Assembly (NCBI GenBank): GCA_045655865.1
Contig: JAZOQB010000029.1
Location: 1-37,560 of the forward strand
DNA from: RGIG5579 sp045655865
Lineage (GTDB): Bacteria > Bacillota > Clostridia > Oscillospirales > SIG627
Direction of reading: 5' to 3'
DNA: 37,560 nt
In this document: positions 17,448 through 25,905 of the stretch, piece after piece
Numbering within the stretch: position 1 is the stretch's first letter
How the letters are laid out: each line of letters starts with the position of its first letter
Position numbers and translations under genes: made by a program
The notes under the pieces: model-generated
The model's database searches: none
What the model saw: the letters and a program-made list of their open reading frames with translations, nothing else
What the model was told of the DNA's origin: nothing

Positions 17448-19166
17448 TTATGAAATGCTGTCAAAAAAGCTGTTGTGCAAGCGTTTCCATTCCCGCAGGC
17501 CTTCCTCGGCCAGCTCCCTGGCCGCGCCCCGCGCTTCTGCCGTCAGATTCTTTCCGCCTAAAAGCCGTGCGGACTCTCGGAGGCTCTCTTCCGGGGAAAG
17601 GCGAGTTAAAAAGGTCTGAGTCCGTCCGTCCTCCTCCTGTTTTTCCACCAGGAAGTGGTGGTCGGAAAGGGTAGATACCTGGGCGGAGTGAGTCACGCAG
17701 AACACTTGCTTTTTTTCAGCAAGGGTTTTCAGGCAAATGCCGATCTTCTGAGCGGTAGCTCCGCTGATACCGGAATCGATCTCGTCAAAGATCAGCGTAT
17801 CCGCATCTTTTGCCTGTCCCAGATGCAGTCGCAGTGCCAGAAGGATCCGGTTGAGTTCTCCTCCACTGGCTACCTGGGATAGGGGCGAGGACCCCTCTCC
17901 GGTATTGGCCGCAATGGCGAACACCACTTTTTCCGCACCGTCCGGCCCCGGCTCCGGCAAAGGAGTCAACGCCACGGTAAAGCGCATTTTTGGCATATCC
18001 AAAAACGAGAGAGTGCCGTGAATTTCCCTCTCCAGCTTTCGGGCCAGCTCTGTCCGTGCCTGGGTGAGAAGGGAAGCCTTTTCCCCCAGCGCGAAAGATA
18101 GGACCTTAACCCGTTCTTTTCCTTTTCTTATATCATCTTTTCGAGAAAGCGTCAAGTCCTTTTTCTCTTTCAGCATCTGGTAGTGGGCAATCACCTCTTC
18201 CACGCTGCTGCCGTATTTTTGCTTTAGGCGATAGATCGCCGAGAGACGCTTTTGAATGTCGTCGATGGCCTGGGCTGGATCTTCTTCCTCCTCCATCATT
18301 TCCCCGGCCACTTCCTTTTCGATTTCCGCCGCCCGACGGGCAAGCTCGTACAGCTCTCCGGAAAGCCGGAGCAGGGGATCTTCTTTGGATTGTTCCAGTT
18401 TCCGGGCGGCTCCGTCCAAAAGGTAGATGGCGCCCCGCCCCTTTTCGCCACCCGAAAGTGCGCGCTGGGCGGTGTAGAGAATGGCGTGTCGCTTTTCAAA
18501 GGATTGCAGGCGGCGCAGTTTTTCCTCCAGCTCCTCTTCTTCTCCCACCCGGGGTTTGACCCGGGCGATCTCCTGGAGCTGAAAATCGTAAAGGGCGAGA
18601 CGTTCCTTTTCGTCGCCCCCTTGAGAAAGAAGGGCTGACAGATTTTTCGTCTCTTGTGCGTATTCCCGATAAAGGGCCCGGTATTCCTCCAAAAGGGACA
18701 GATCCTTATCTGAGAGGGCGGCGTCCAGATACGCCCGGTGATTCTTTTCCTCCAAAAGACCTCCGGAATCGTGTTGTCCGTTGAGGGAAAACAGGCTTTT
18801 TGCAAGCTCTGAGATCTGGGCGAAGGAAAGGGGGCGTCCGTTGAGCTTGGAGAGGGATTTTCCCTGGGCGTAAATGACCCGGGAAAGGCTGACCCCTTCT
18901 TCTAATTCCTCCGGGGAGAGATACTGGGAGAGGGCGTCTTTTGCTTCGGAGGAAAGGGTGTCAAAATACAGCGTGACCTCTAGCTTTTCTTCTCCGTGGC
19001 GCACCAGGTCCCGGGCGCCCTTATTGGACAAAAACAGTCCAAAGGCGTCCAAAACCAAAGACTTTCCCGCGCCGGTCTCTCCGGTCAGAACGGAAAAGCC
19101 CTCTGAAAAATCCAGGTTCAGACGGCGCAGAAGCGCCAGGTCGGAAACAAAAAGGCTGGCGAGCAT
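17448..19166 (-). CDS. recN: DNA repair protein RecN
   Basis: An SMC-like ATPase recruited early to double-strand breaks in the cytosol. The 572 residues match family length. Walker A GETGAGKS is at residues 29-36 (SVLTGETGAGKSLVLDAF). The ABC signature SQVASGGELNRILLALRL and Walker B TLIFDEIDSGISG lie near the C-terminus. The middle is charged coiled-coil (EEELEEKLRRLQSF, KRLSAIYRLKQKYG). AAAGGAG lies 4 bases before the ATG. It follows argR after a short gap and runs into tyrS, and it shares a window with addAB, its functional partners in break repair. Confidence 0.97.
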   Translation of the reverse strand: MLASLFVSDLALLRRLNLDFSEGFSVLTGETGAGKSLVLDAFGLFLSNKGARDLVRHGEEKLEVTLYFDTLSSEAKDALSQYLSPEELEEGVSLSRVIYAQGKSLSKLNGRPLSFAQISELAKSLFSLNGQHDSGGLLEEKNHRAYLDAALSDKDLSLLEEYRALYREYAQETKNLSALLSQGGDEKERLALYDFQLQEIARVKPRVGEEEELEEKLRRLQSFEKRHAILYTAQRALSGGEKGRGAIYLLDGAARKLEQSKEDPLLRLSGELYELARRAAEIEKEVAGEMMEEEEDPAQAIDDIQKRLSAIYRLKQKYGSSVEEVIAHYQMLKEKKDLTLSRKDDIRKGKERVKVLSFALGEKASLLTQARTELARKLEREIHGTLSFLDMPKMRFTVALTPLPEPGPDGAEKVVFAIAANTGEGSSPLSQVASGGELNRILLALRLHLGQAKDADTLIFDEIDSGISGATAQKIGICLKTLAEKKQVFCVTHSAQVSTLSDHHFLVEKQEEDGRTQTFLTRLSPEESLRESARLLGGKNLTAEARGAARELAEEGLREWKRLHNSFFDSIS

Positions 19167-19187
19167 TTCTCTCTCCTTTAAAAGGGA

Positions 19188-19652
19188 TCAATCGTTGAGG
19201 TAAAGCCGGTTCATCCGTTGGCAGAACTCGATGGCAAGGCTGTCATTGGCAAACAGGACAAGCAGGGTGTCATCTCCCGCTAAGGTTCCGATGATCTCGT
19301 GATACTGCATGGATTCCAGGGCGGCCGCGGCGGCGTTGGCGGTTCCGGAGAGGGTCTTGACCACGCCGATATTTCCTGCGGGCACCGCGCTGATGAGTAC
19401 CTGATGCAATACGTTCCGATAGCGGTCTGCCTTTTCACGGTCTCCGGCACCGGAATTGGGGGTGACGGTGTACTTGGTACCGCCGCCGGAAAGGGGGAGC
19501 TTTTGCAGATGCAATTCTTTGATGTCGCGGGAGACCGTGGCCTGAGTGGCGGCAAAGCCCACGGCCCGAAGCGCCTGGATCAATTCCTCTTGGGTGCGAA
19601 TGTCTTCCTGGCTGATGATCTCCAAAATTTTCAACTGACGTTCGTTTTTCAT
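19188..19652 (-). CDS. argR: Arginine repressor ArgR/AhrC
   Basis: A 154-residue DNA-binding protein that senses arginine and controls its synthesis and breakdown. The N-terminal winged helix (RQLKILEIISQEDIRTQEELIQALR, VGFAATQATVSRDIKELHLQKLP) is typical. The C-terminal hexamerisation and arginine-binding domain ends GTLAGDDTLLVLFANDSLAIEFCQRM, with the conserved GDDT. AGGAGG lies 4 bases before the ATG. Its position between nadK and recN is the standard Bacillota arrangement. Confidence 0.96.
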   Translation of the reverse strand: MKNERQLKILEIISQEDIRTQEELIQALRAVGFAATQATVSRDIKELHLQKLPLSGGGTKYTVTPNSGAGDREKADRYRNVLHQVLISAVPAGNIGVVKTLSGTANAAAAALESMQYHEIIGTLAGDDTLLVLFANDSLAIEFCQRMNRLYLND

Positions 19653-19660
19653 TTCTCCTC

Positions 19661-20500
19661 CTAGAATTTACGGAAGAATACTTCCAAATTGCTCCGGTTT
19701 GAGGGGAAGAGGAGCCGTACCCTCTTTTCACTGCGCCGGATGTGAACCACGTCTCCCTCTTGTAAGATCCGGCTCACCCTGCCGTCGGCGCACACGGTGA
19801 CCGGGCCGCATTCACCGCGGCAACCTTTGATAGAAAACACCGTTTCCGGTGGGAAGATCATGTGGTGGGCGTTGATCAGAAAATAGGAGGCAATGGCCTT
19901 GACACCGATGCAGTCCATTTCCGAATCGATGATGGCACCGCCGGCGGAAAAGGCGTAGCCCGTGGAGCCGGTGGGGGTGTTAAAGATCACACCGTCCGCC
20001 CGGAAGTCGCAGAGCTTTTTTTCATTGGAATAAAGGCTCAGCTCGACGATGTGAAGCCCCTTTTCCGGGGCAATGACACATTCATTGAGGGCGGTGAACG
20101 CCTCTTCGCCGTTGATCTGACAGGAAAGGAGCATTCGGGAAGAGACGGCGTATTGTTCGCACAAAAGCTTGTCCAGATTCTCTGTTTCTTCTTTTTCCAG
20201 GGCTGTCATGAAGCCAACTTTGCCCAGGTTGATCCCAAAAATGGGGATATCGGCCTTGGCGGCACGGCCTGCCACGGACAAAATGGTGCCGTCGCCCCCC
20301 AGGGTAACCAGGCACTGGCCCTGAGTAAAAAGATCCTCTTCCGGAACAAATTCCAAGCCCGGGATCTGGTCTAGTAAACACTCCCAGGCCCGGGAGATCA
20401 AAACGCGGGCGCCCCGAGACAAAAGGTGCCGGGCGACAAGCTGAGTATAGGATAGGTTCCCGTCCCGCTTAGGGTTCGGATAAAGGCTGATGACGTTCAC
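19661..20500 (-). CDS. nadK: NAD kinase
   Basis: Phosphorylates NAD to NADP in the cytosol. The 279 residues contain GGDGT at 68-72 and NTPTGSTGY at 174-182, the diagnostic NAD kinase motifs. The start is GTG at 20500, supported by AAAGGAG 6 bases upstream. The stop lies 8 bases before the argR start, whose ribosome site overlaps it. It sits downstream of tlyA with a short gap in the long operon. Confidence 0.96.
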   Translation of the reverse strand: MNVISLYPNPKRDGNLSYTQLVARHLLSRGARVLISRAWECLLDQIPGLEFVPEEDLFTQGQCLVTLGGDGTILSVAGRAAKADIPIFGINLGKVGFMTALEKEETENLDKLLCEQYAVSSRMLLSCQINGEEAFTALNECVIAPEKGLHIVELSLYSNEKKLCDFRADGVIFNTPTGSTGYAFSAGGAIIDSEMDCIGVKAIASYFLINAHHMIFPPETVFSIKGCRGECGPVTVCADGRVSRILQEGDVVHIRRSEKRVRLLFPSNRSNLEVFFRKF

Positions 20501-20524
20501 GGTCTTCTCCTTTCGTTACGGTAA

Positions 20525-21283
20525 TCACAGGGTCGTTTTCGGGATCTGTTTTTGCCGGTCTTTATGGAACAGAGCCAGATATTCCACATTCCCGTCGCCC
20601 CCGGTAATGGGAGAGGGAATGACTTTTTCTAAGATCAGTCCTATCTTTTCTCCGACAAGACGCAGATCTTCGATGCTTTGAAGGCGCGCTTTCTCGTTTC
20701 GTACCACGCCACCGCCGCCGATGAGCTCCCGCCCCACTTCAAATTGAGGTTTGATCAGAGAAAGAAAAAGGCCGTCCTCTTTAAGAATTTTGATCACTGC
20801 CGGGTATAGCAGTCTTTGAGAGATAAAGGACACGTCCATGGTCACAAGGTCCACCTTTTCCACCATGCTCTCATCCAGAAAGCGCGCGTTGCAGTTTTCC
20901 ATGGAGACAACGAAACGGTTTTCCAGCAAGGACGGGTGAAGCTGACCGCTCCCGGAATCAATGGCGTAGACTTTTCCGGCGCCGTGCTGTAAAAGACAGT
21001 CCGTAAAGCCTCCGGTGGAAGCGCCGATATCTGCGCAGATCATTCCCTCCGGCGAGAGCTGGAAGGCGTTCAGCGCCTCTTCCAATTTCAGCCCCCCTCG
21101 GGAAACGTAGCGCGTGAGAGGATTTTCCCGAATTTCGATCAGATCCTCTCCTCCTACTTCCAGGCTGGGCTTTTGGCAAGGCACACCGTTTACAAAGACA
21201 AAGCCGCCTTTCACCAGTTTTCCTCCCAGGCTTCTGCTTTGGCAAAAGCCGTTTTCGTGAAGGTACACATCAAGTCTGGGCAA
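20525..21283 (-). CDS. tlyA: TlyA-family rRNA 2'-O-methyltransferase (S4 domain plus FtsJ domain)
   Basis: Probably methylates rRNA ribose hydroxyls using S-adenosylmethionine. The start is the TTG at 21283 because AAGGAGG lies about 9 bases upstream; the protein then reads LPRLDVYLHENGFCQSRS, the usual TlyA beginning (252 residues). The N-terminal S4 domain (residues 1-65) is followed by an FtsJ-like domain: VSRGGLKLEEAL, then DIGASTGGFTDCLLQHGA as the AdoMet-binding loop, and later VDLVTMDVSFISQR. The first 14 bases overlap the end of dxs. Genes of this family were long annotated as hemolysins, but the methyltransferase role is the established one. The exact rRNA target here is not shown. 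Confidence 0.93.
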   Translation of the reverse strand: MPRLDVYLHENGFCQSRSLGGKLVKGGFVFVNGVPCQKPSLEVGGEDLIEIRENPLTRYVSRGGLKLEEALNAFQLSPEGMICADIGASTGGFTDCLLQHGAGKVYAIDSGSGQLHPSLLENRFVVSMENCNARFLDESMVEKVDLVTMDVSFISQRLLYPAVIKILKEDGLFLSLIKPQFEVGRELIGGGGVVRNEKARLQSIEDLRLVGEKIGLILEKVIPSPITGGDGNVEYLALFHKDRQKQIPKTTL

Positions 21284-23111
21284 GGCGTTTTCCCTCCTTT
21301 TGAATGTGCATTCGGTCAAGCCCTGCAAGATGCAGCAGAGCTTCGGTGTTTCCGTGGGGTAAAAAATCTTCTACGGCAAGGATCTTCTCTTTGACACCCT
21401 TTGTCAGATTTTGCTCTCGCAGAAGGTTGGAAAGATACTGAGAAAAACCGCCGGTAAGGATCCCTTCCTCCACAAACAGGAGTCGGGGAAGATCGGAAAA
21501 ATAACGGGGGAGCAGAGCTTTTTCAAAGCCTTTGAGCATGGAAAAACGGATCAGGGCCACCTTTACGCCCTCGTTTGCCAGATCCTGAGCGGCCAAAATG
21601 GCCTCGCCCGTGATGCGCCCGAAGGTGACGATACCCAGATCCCGGGGGCCCGGCTGGCCAAAGTCCACCCGCTCCACCTCTTCCCGGCAGGGGAAGTGTT
21701 CCCGGATCAGGGGGTTTTCCCGTCCTCTGGGGTAACGCAAGACCGAGGGAAAACTTTCTTGAGACAGGGCGTGGGAAAGGGCCTCTTCCAGCTCTGTTTC
21801 GGTACAGGGAGCATAGATCTTGACGCCCGGGACGGGAAGGGTCAAGGGCAGATCGAAAAGGCCGTGGTGGGTCGCGCCGTCTTCTCCCACAACACCTGCC
21901 CGGTCAAGGGCCAGGACAACGGGGAGCTTCTGCAAGGCCGCATCGTGAAGAAATTGGTCAAAAGCACGCTGAAAGAAGGTGGAATATACCGCAAAGACCG
22001 GCTTCTCGCCTGCGGCGGCAAGAGATGCGGCAAAGGTCATCGCGTGTTCCTCGGCAATGCCGATATCAAAAAAACGGTGGGGATAGGCTTTGGAAAATGG
22101 GCTCAGACCCACCCCGTCGGACATAGCAGCGGTGATGGCCACGATCCTCTCGTCCCGGGCGGCATGATGCAAAAGGGCATCCCCGAAGATCTGGGAAAAG
22201 CTTTTTCCTCCCGGAGTACTTTTGCCCTGGGGGGAGAGACCGTGAAACCCGGAGGGGTTTTGCTCTGCGGCTCGGTAACCCTTGCCCTTTTTGGTGCAAA
22301 GGTGGATCAGAGAAGGGCCTTTTCTCTTTTTTGCTTCTTTGATGAGCAGTTCCACGGCGGCAAGATCGTTGCCGTTGGCCGGGCCAAAGTAGTGAAGGCC
22401 GAACTGCTCGAAAAGATTGTCCATGGGAAGGGCGCTGCGCTTGACGCTGTCTTTCACTTTTTTCGCCGCCAAAGCCAGGTCTTCCCCGATGCCGGACAAG
22501 TGGGAAAGAGCCGTTCTTACGCCGCCCTTGAAACGGTAATATCCGGCGGTGCGCATGCGGTTCAGAGCCCGCTTTAGGCTCCCTACGCTCTTCCCGATGC
22601 TCATGCCGTTATCGTTTAAGATGATAATGACCTTGTCCTCTCGGGACAGATTGTTCAAAGCTTCAAAGACCATGCCCCCGGAAAAGGAGCCGTCTCCGAT
22701 GACCACTGCCACCCAGCCGTCCTCGCCCCTGAGGCGAAAGGCCTTAGCAAAGCCCAGCGCGGCGCTAAGACCCGTTCCGCTGTGGCCGGTTCCAAAGGCG
22801 TCAAATACCGATTCTTCCCGCAGGGGGAATCCGGAAATGCCCCCCAAGGTTCGAAGACCGGGGAAAGCCTCTGCCCGCCCGGTGAGGATCTTGTGAACGT
22901 AACACTGGTGCCCGGTGTCGTAGATCACTTTTTCTCGCGGAAGGTCCATCCCCCTTACAAGCGCCATGCTGATCTCTACGATCCCCAAATTGCTGGCAAG
23001 GTGTCCGCCGGTACGGGACACGTTTTCCACAAGAAATTTTCGGATCTCCCGGCAGGATTCCTGAGCCTTTTCCTGACTGAGCGCGCATATCTGGGAAAGA
23101 ACCGGGTTCAT
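21270..23111 (-). CDS. dxs: 1-deoxy-D-xylulose-5-phosphate synthase
   Basis: First enzyme of the MEP isoprenoid pathway, joining pyruvate and glyceraldehyde 3-phosphate with thiamine diphosphate; its product also feeds thiamine and pyridoxal synthesis. The 613 residues are near the family length. Visible are TGHQCYVHKILTGR (66-79), the thiamine-diphosphate motif GDGS at 139-142 followed by ILNDNGMSIG, and the catalytic Glu motif IAEEHAMTFAASLAAAG. The start overlaps the xseB stop by 4 bases, and its end overlaps tlyA by 14. In many relatives a prenyltransferase gene (ispA) lies directly before dxs; it is absent here. Confidence 0.97.
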   Translation of the reverse strand: MNPVLSQICALSQEKAQESCREIRKFLVENVSRTGGHLASNLGIVEISMALVRGMDLPREKVIYDTGHQCYVHKILTGRAEAFPGLRTLGGISGFPLREESVFDAFGTGHSGTGLSAALGFAKAFRLRGEDGWVAVVIGDGSFSGGMVFEALNNLSREDKVIIILNDNGMSIGKSVGSLKRALNRMRTAGYYRFKGGVRTALSHLSGIGEDLALAAKKVKDSVKRSALPMDNLFEQFGLHYFGPANGNDLAAVELLIKEAKKRKGPSLIHLCTKKGKGYRAAEQNPSGFHGLSPQGKSTPGGKSFSQIFGDALLHHAARDERIVAITAAMSDGVGLSPFSKAYPHRFFDIGIAEEHAMTFAASLAAAGEKPVFAVYSTFFQRAFDQFLHDAALQKLPVVLALDRAGVVGEDGATHHGLFDLPLTLPVPGVKIYAPCTETELEEALSHALSQESFPSVLRYPRGRENPLIREHFPCREEVERVDFGQPGPRDLGIVTFGRITGEAILAAQDLANEGVKVALIRFSMLKGFEKALLPRYFSDLPRLLFVEEGILTGGFSQYLSNLLREQNLTKGVKEKILAVEDFLPHGNTEALLHLAGLDRMHIQKEGKRLAQT

Positions 23112-23335
23112 TGCCCCTCCGCCCGGAAAGGTTCTGGGGTCAAGCCGTTATCCCCGGCGGTGAGGATGCTCACCTTCTGCTGGGCCTCGTCCAGCTTTTT
23201 TGTGCAAAGGCGCACCAGCCCTGCCCCTTCTTCAAACAATGCCAGGGACATATCCAAGGGGGTGCTGGCGGAATCCAGCGCCCGGACGACTTCCTCCAGG
23301 CGGCTGAGCATTTCTTCAAAGCTTTTTTCTTGCAT
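23108..23335 (-). CDS. xseB: Exodeoxyribonuclease VII small subunit
   Basis: A 75-residue helical subunit that binds several copies to XseA to make exonuclease VII, which degrades single-stranded DNA. SFEEMLSRLEEVVRALDSASTPLDMSLALFEEGAGLVRLCTKKL carries the family hallmark of two helices around a proline turn. The start overlaps the xseA stop by one base (TAATG), and the end overlaps dxs by 4 bases, so expression is coupled to its partner subunit. Confidence 0.95.
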   Translation of the reverse strand: MQEKSFEEMLSRLEEVVRALDSASTPLDMSLALFEEGAGLVRLCTKKLDEAQQKVSILTAGDNGLTPEPFRAEGQ

Positions 23336-24543
23336 TACGATTCTACCTCCAAAATTTCGGCTTTGGCAACTCCGTCGGAAAGACGGATCTTTACACGGTC
23401 TCCGGGGACAAGATTTTCTTTTGAGGAAAGCACTTCCCCCGTTTCCCGGAATACGGCGCTGTAACCTCTGGTCAGAACCGCCAGGGGGCTAAGGCCCTCC
23501 AGGCGGGCGGCTTTTTGCAACAGAGCGTTTTTCTTTTCTCCTAAGATCCGGTCCATGCGCACGTCCAATTCCCGGTCAAGGGTAGAGAGCGCCATGCGCC
23601 GATCCTCTACCAGATTCATCATGTTTTGCATTTGCCGTGCTCCCGCCAGTCGATCCAGCTGGGTGCGCAAGGCTTTGATGCGGTTTTCGCTGACCAAAGT
23701 CATACGGTCGATCACGTTGTGAAGCCGTCTCTTGACCTCTCCCGCTTCCGGCAGAGCCAGTTCCGCTGCGGCGGAAGGCGTTGGGGCGCGCAGGTCCGCC
23801 ACAAAGTCGCTGATGGAAAAGTCCGTCTCGTGTCCCACGGCGGAAATGATGGGGATGCGAGAGGCAAAGATGGCTCTGGCCAGAGCCTCGTCGTTAAAGG
23901 CCCAAAGCTCTTCCAGGCTTCCGCCGCCCCGACCCAGAATGATCACATCCACGGGACATTCCTCGTGAAAGCACCGGATCCCCCGGATCAGTTGCTCCGG
24001 CGCTCCCGCACCTTGAACCAGGCTGGGATAGAGCACCAGCTCAGATAGGGGAAATCTCCGTCCGGAAACGTTGATCATGTCCCGAATGGCAGCTCCCGTG
24101 GGGGAGGTGATGATGCCGATGCGCCGAGGATATTTGGGAAGAGGTTTTTTATAAGATGGGTCAAACAGGCCCTCGCTCTCCAGTTTTTTCTTCAATTGCT
24201 CAAAGGCGATGTAAAGGGCGCCCACTCCGTCCGGCTGCATGGTGTGAATGTAGAGCTGGTACTGACCGTCTTTCACGTAAGAGGATACCCGCCCCGAGCA
24301 GATCACTTTCATACCGTTTTCCGGCATAAACGGGAGTTTTCCTGCGTCCGTGCGGAACATGACCGCCCGGATCACAGCTCCTGCGTCCTTTAAGGACAGG
24401 TAAAAATGACCGGTCTTGTAATGGTTGACAAAATTGGAGATCTCCCCTTTTACCAGGACTCGGGAAAGCAGGGGATCGGAATCCAGACGGTTTTTGATGT
24501 ATTCATTCAGCCCGGTGACAGTCAGTGCCTGAGTGGGATCCAT
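23335..24543 (-). CDS. xseA: Exodeoxyribonuclease VII large subunit
   Basis: The catalytic subunit of exonuclease VII, 402 residues. The N-terminal OB-fold (residues 1-100; ISNFVNHYKTGHFYLSLKD) is followed by the nuclease domain with SPTGAAIRDM, GRGGGSLEELWAFNDE and VGHETDFSISDFVADLRAPTPSAAAE, all conserved in the family. A long coiled-coil region follows and a C-terminal beta segment (LTRGYSAVFRETGEVLSSKENLVPGDRVKIRLSDG) ends the protein. The ATG has AAGGAAG 6 bases upstream and lies inside the end of the preceding gene, overlapping it by 41 bases. Confidence 0.97.
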   Translation of the reverse strand: MDPTQALTVTGLNEYIKNRLDSDPLLSRVLVKGEISNFVNHYKTGHFYLSLKDAGAVIRAVMFRTDAGKLPFMPENGMKVICSGRVSSYVKDGQYQLYIHTMQPDGVGALYIAFEQLKKKLESEGLFDPSYKKPLPKYPRRIGIITSPTGAAIRDMINVSGRRFPLSELVLYPSLVQGAGAPEQLIRGIRCFHEECPVDVIILGRGGGSLEELWAFNDEALARAIFASRIPIISAVGHETDFSISDFVADLRAPTPSAAAELALPEAGEVKRRLHNVIDRMTLVSENRIKALRTQLDRLAGARQMQNMMNLVEDRRMALSTLDRELDVRMDRILGEKKNALLQKAARLEGLSPLAVLTRGYSAVFRETGEVLSSKENLVPGDRVKIRLSDGVAKAEILEVES

Positions 24544-25486
24544 ATAGGGCTTCCTTTCTTGCCAAAAGGGCGGTGCCTATGGCATTGTCACTGCAAAAAT
24601 GCGGGGGTGCAAAGTAAAAACGCTCGCCTTGGAAGGCGCGGCGAAGGAGCAGAGAGGAGGCCACGCCTCCGGAAAAGAGTACCGGAATCTCCGGTTCTCC
24701 AAAGTGCTCCAGAAGGGCCGAGACGGCCCGGATCACAACGGTAAAAGCAAAGCGGGCCAGATTCTCCCGGCTTTCCCTCAGGGAAAGGAGTCGGTCAAAT
24801 TGATTTTCAAAGCCGGAGAGGTTGATCCCGTCCTCTTTTATGGGGATGTGGATCTTCTTTTTGCTTTCCCCGGTCATCGCCAGGCTCTCAAGCTGGGCTC
24901 CTGCAGGGAAAGAAAGACCCAGTTTCACGCCGCATCGGTCCAGAAACTGGCCGCAAGTCAGATCCAGCGCCTGCGCCAAGATCCGAACACGGTAACGGGC
25001 GCCGTCTTCTTCCGCCAAAAGCAGTTCCGTGGTACCCCCGGAGAGGTGAAAGGCCAGAAAGCGGGGAGAGCGAAGGGGACTTTTCTCCAGAGATGCACCG
25101 TAGCGGGCGGCTTCCAGGTGTCCCTCCTGGTGGGAAAAGGAAAAAAGGGGAACCCCGGCAAGGCTTGCGGCAGAGGTGGCGGCGTTCACCCCGGCCAAAA
25201 AGCAGGGCATATAGGAACCGGGAACTCTGCGTGGCACATCGGATACCCCAACGCTAAGAAGCTGAAACTCGCCGTGTTTCTCCCGCACCTGACAGAGGAC
25301 TTCTTCAATGACTTCTCCTAAATCCCTGGTATGACAAAACAAAGCGTCGCTCTGCCGAAGGCCACGGTCTCCCAAGGCCACCCGCAGAGGGCGCTTTGCA
25401 TAATACACCTCGCCGGCAGCGGTAACCGCTGCCGCCGAAGTGGTGTAATTGCTGGTATCGATTCCAAAGTGAATTCCGGTTTTCAT
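24503..25486 (-). CDS. TsaD/Kae1-like (O-sialoglycoprotein endopeptidase-type) paralog
   Basis: A 327-residue protein of the ASKHA fold related to TsaD/Kae1. The N-terminus GIDTSNYTTSAAAV and the metal-binding pair His119/His123 (HQEGHLEAA) match TsaD. LSGGTTELLL and LFSGGVASSLLLRRAF provide the phosphate loops. True TsaD makes the t6A modification of tRNA with TsaB and TsaE, which are not in the window. Several residues differ from canonical TsaD, so this is more likely the paralog often seen beside nusB/xseA in Clostridia, of unproven function. It overlaps nusB by 4 bases at its start and xseA by 41 bases at its end. Confidence 0.8.
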   Translation of the reverse strand: MKTGIHFGIDTSNYTTSAAAVTAAGEVYYAKRPLRVALGDRGLRQSDALFCHTRDLGEVIEEVLCQVREKHGEFQLLSVGVSDVPRRVPGSYMPCFLAGVNAATSAASLAGVPLFSFSHQEGHLEAARYGASLEKSPLRSPRFLAFHLSGGTTELLLAEEDGARYRVRILAQALDLTCGQFLDRCGVKLGLSFPAGAQLESLAMTGESKKKIHIPIKEDGINLSGFENQFDRLLSLRESRENLARFAFTVVIRAVSALLEHFGEPEIPVLFSGGVASSLLLRRAFQGERFYFAPPHFCSDNAIGTALLARKEALYGSHSGTDCHRAE

Positions 25487-25893
25487 GACCTTTTCGCCAC
25501 AGCGCCCAGAATTCCGTTGACGAATTTTCGGGCGCCCTCCTCGTCGAAGCGCTTGGACAGTTCCACAGCCTCGTTGATGGCGATCTTCACAGGGACCTCT
25601 TCCACACAGTCCATTTCATAAATGGCCAGTTGCAGAATGGAAAGGGTGGTCTTGCTAAAGCGTTCCATTCGCCAACCCTGTGCATTTTGAGAGATCTTCT
25701 CCATGGCCTGAGCGGCGTAATCTCTGGCGCCGCAGAACACGGTTTTGATATACTCGCTCTCCTTGACTCCTTTTCCATCCCATTGCTCTACGTAGGTCTG
25801 GTAGAGAGTCTGGGTTTCCTCTTCCGGTTCAAATTGGGAAGCAAAGAGCATCTGGAACGCGATCTCTCTTTCTTTTCTGCGGTTCAGCGGCAT
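25483..25893 (-). CDS. nusB: Transcription antitermination factor NusB
   Basis: A 136-residue all-helical RNA-binding protein that acts with NusE (ribosomal S10) in antitermination of rRNA transcription. LNRRKEREIAFQMLFASQFE is the typical start. The C-terminus AINEAVELSKRFDEEGARKFVNGILGAVAK is the conserved NusB end. AAGGAGG lies 5-6 bases before the ATG, just after the serA stop. The stop overlaps the next gene by 4 bases (ATGA). Confidence 0.97.
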   Translation of the reverse strand: MPLNRRKEREIAFQMLFASQFEPEEETQTLYQTYVEQWDGKGVKESEYIKTVFCGARDYAAQAMEKISQNAQGWRMERFSKTTLSILQLAIYEMDCVEEVPVKIAINEAVELSKRFDEEGARKFVNGILGAVAKRS

Positions 25894-25905
25894 AGAGCCT
25901 CCTTT

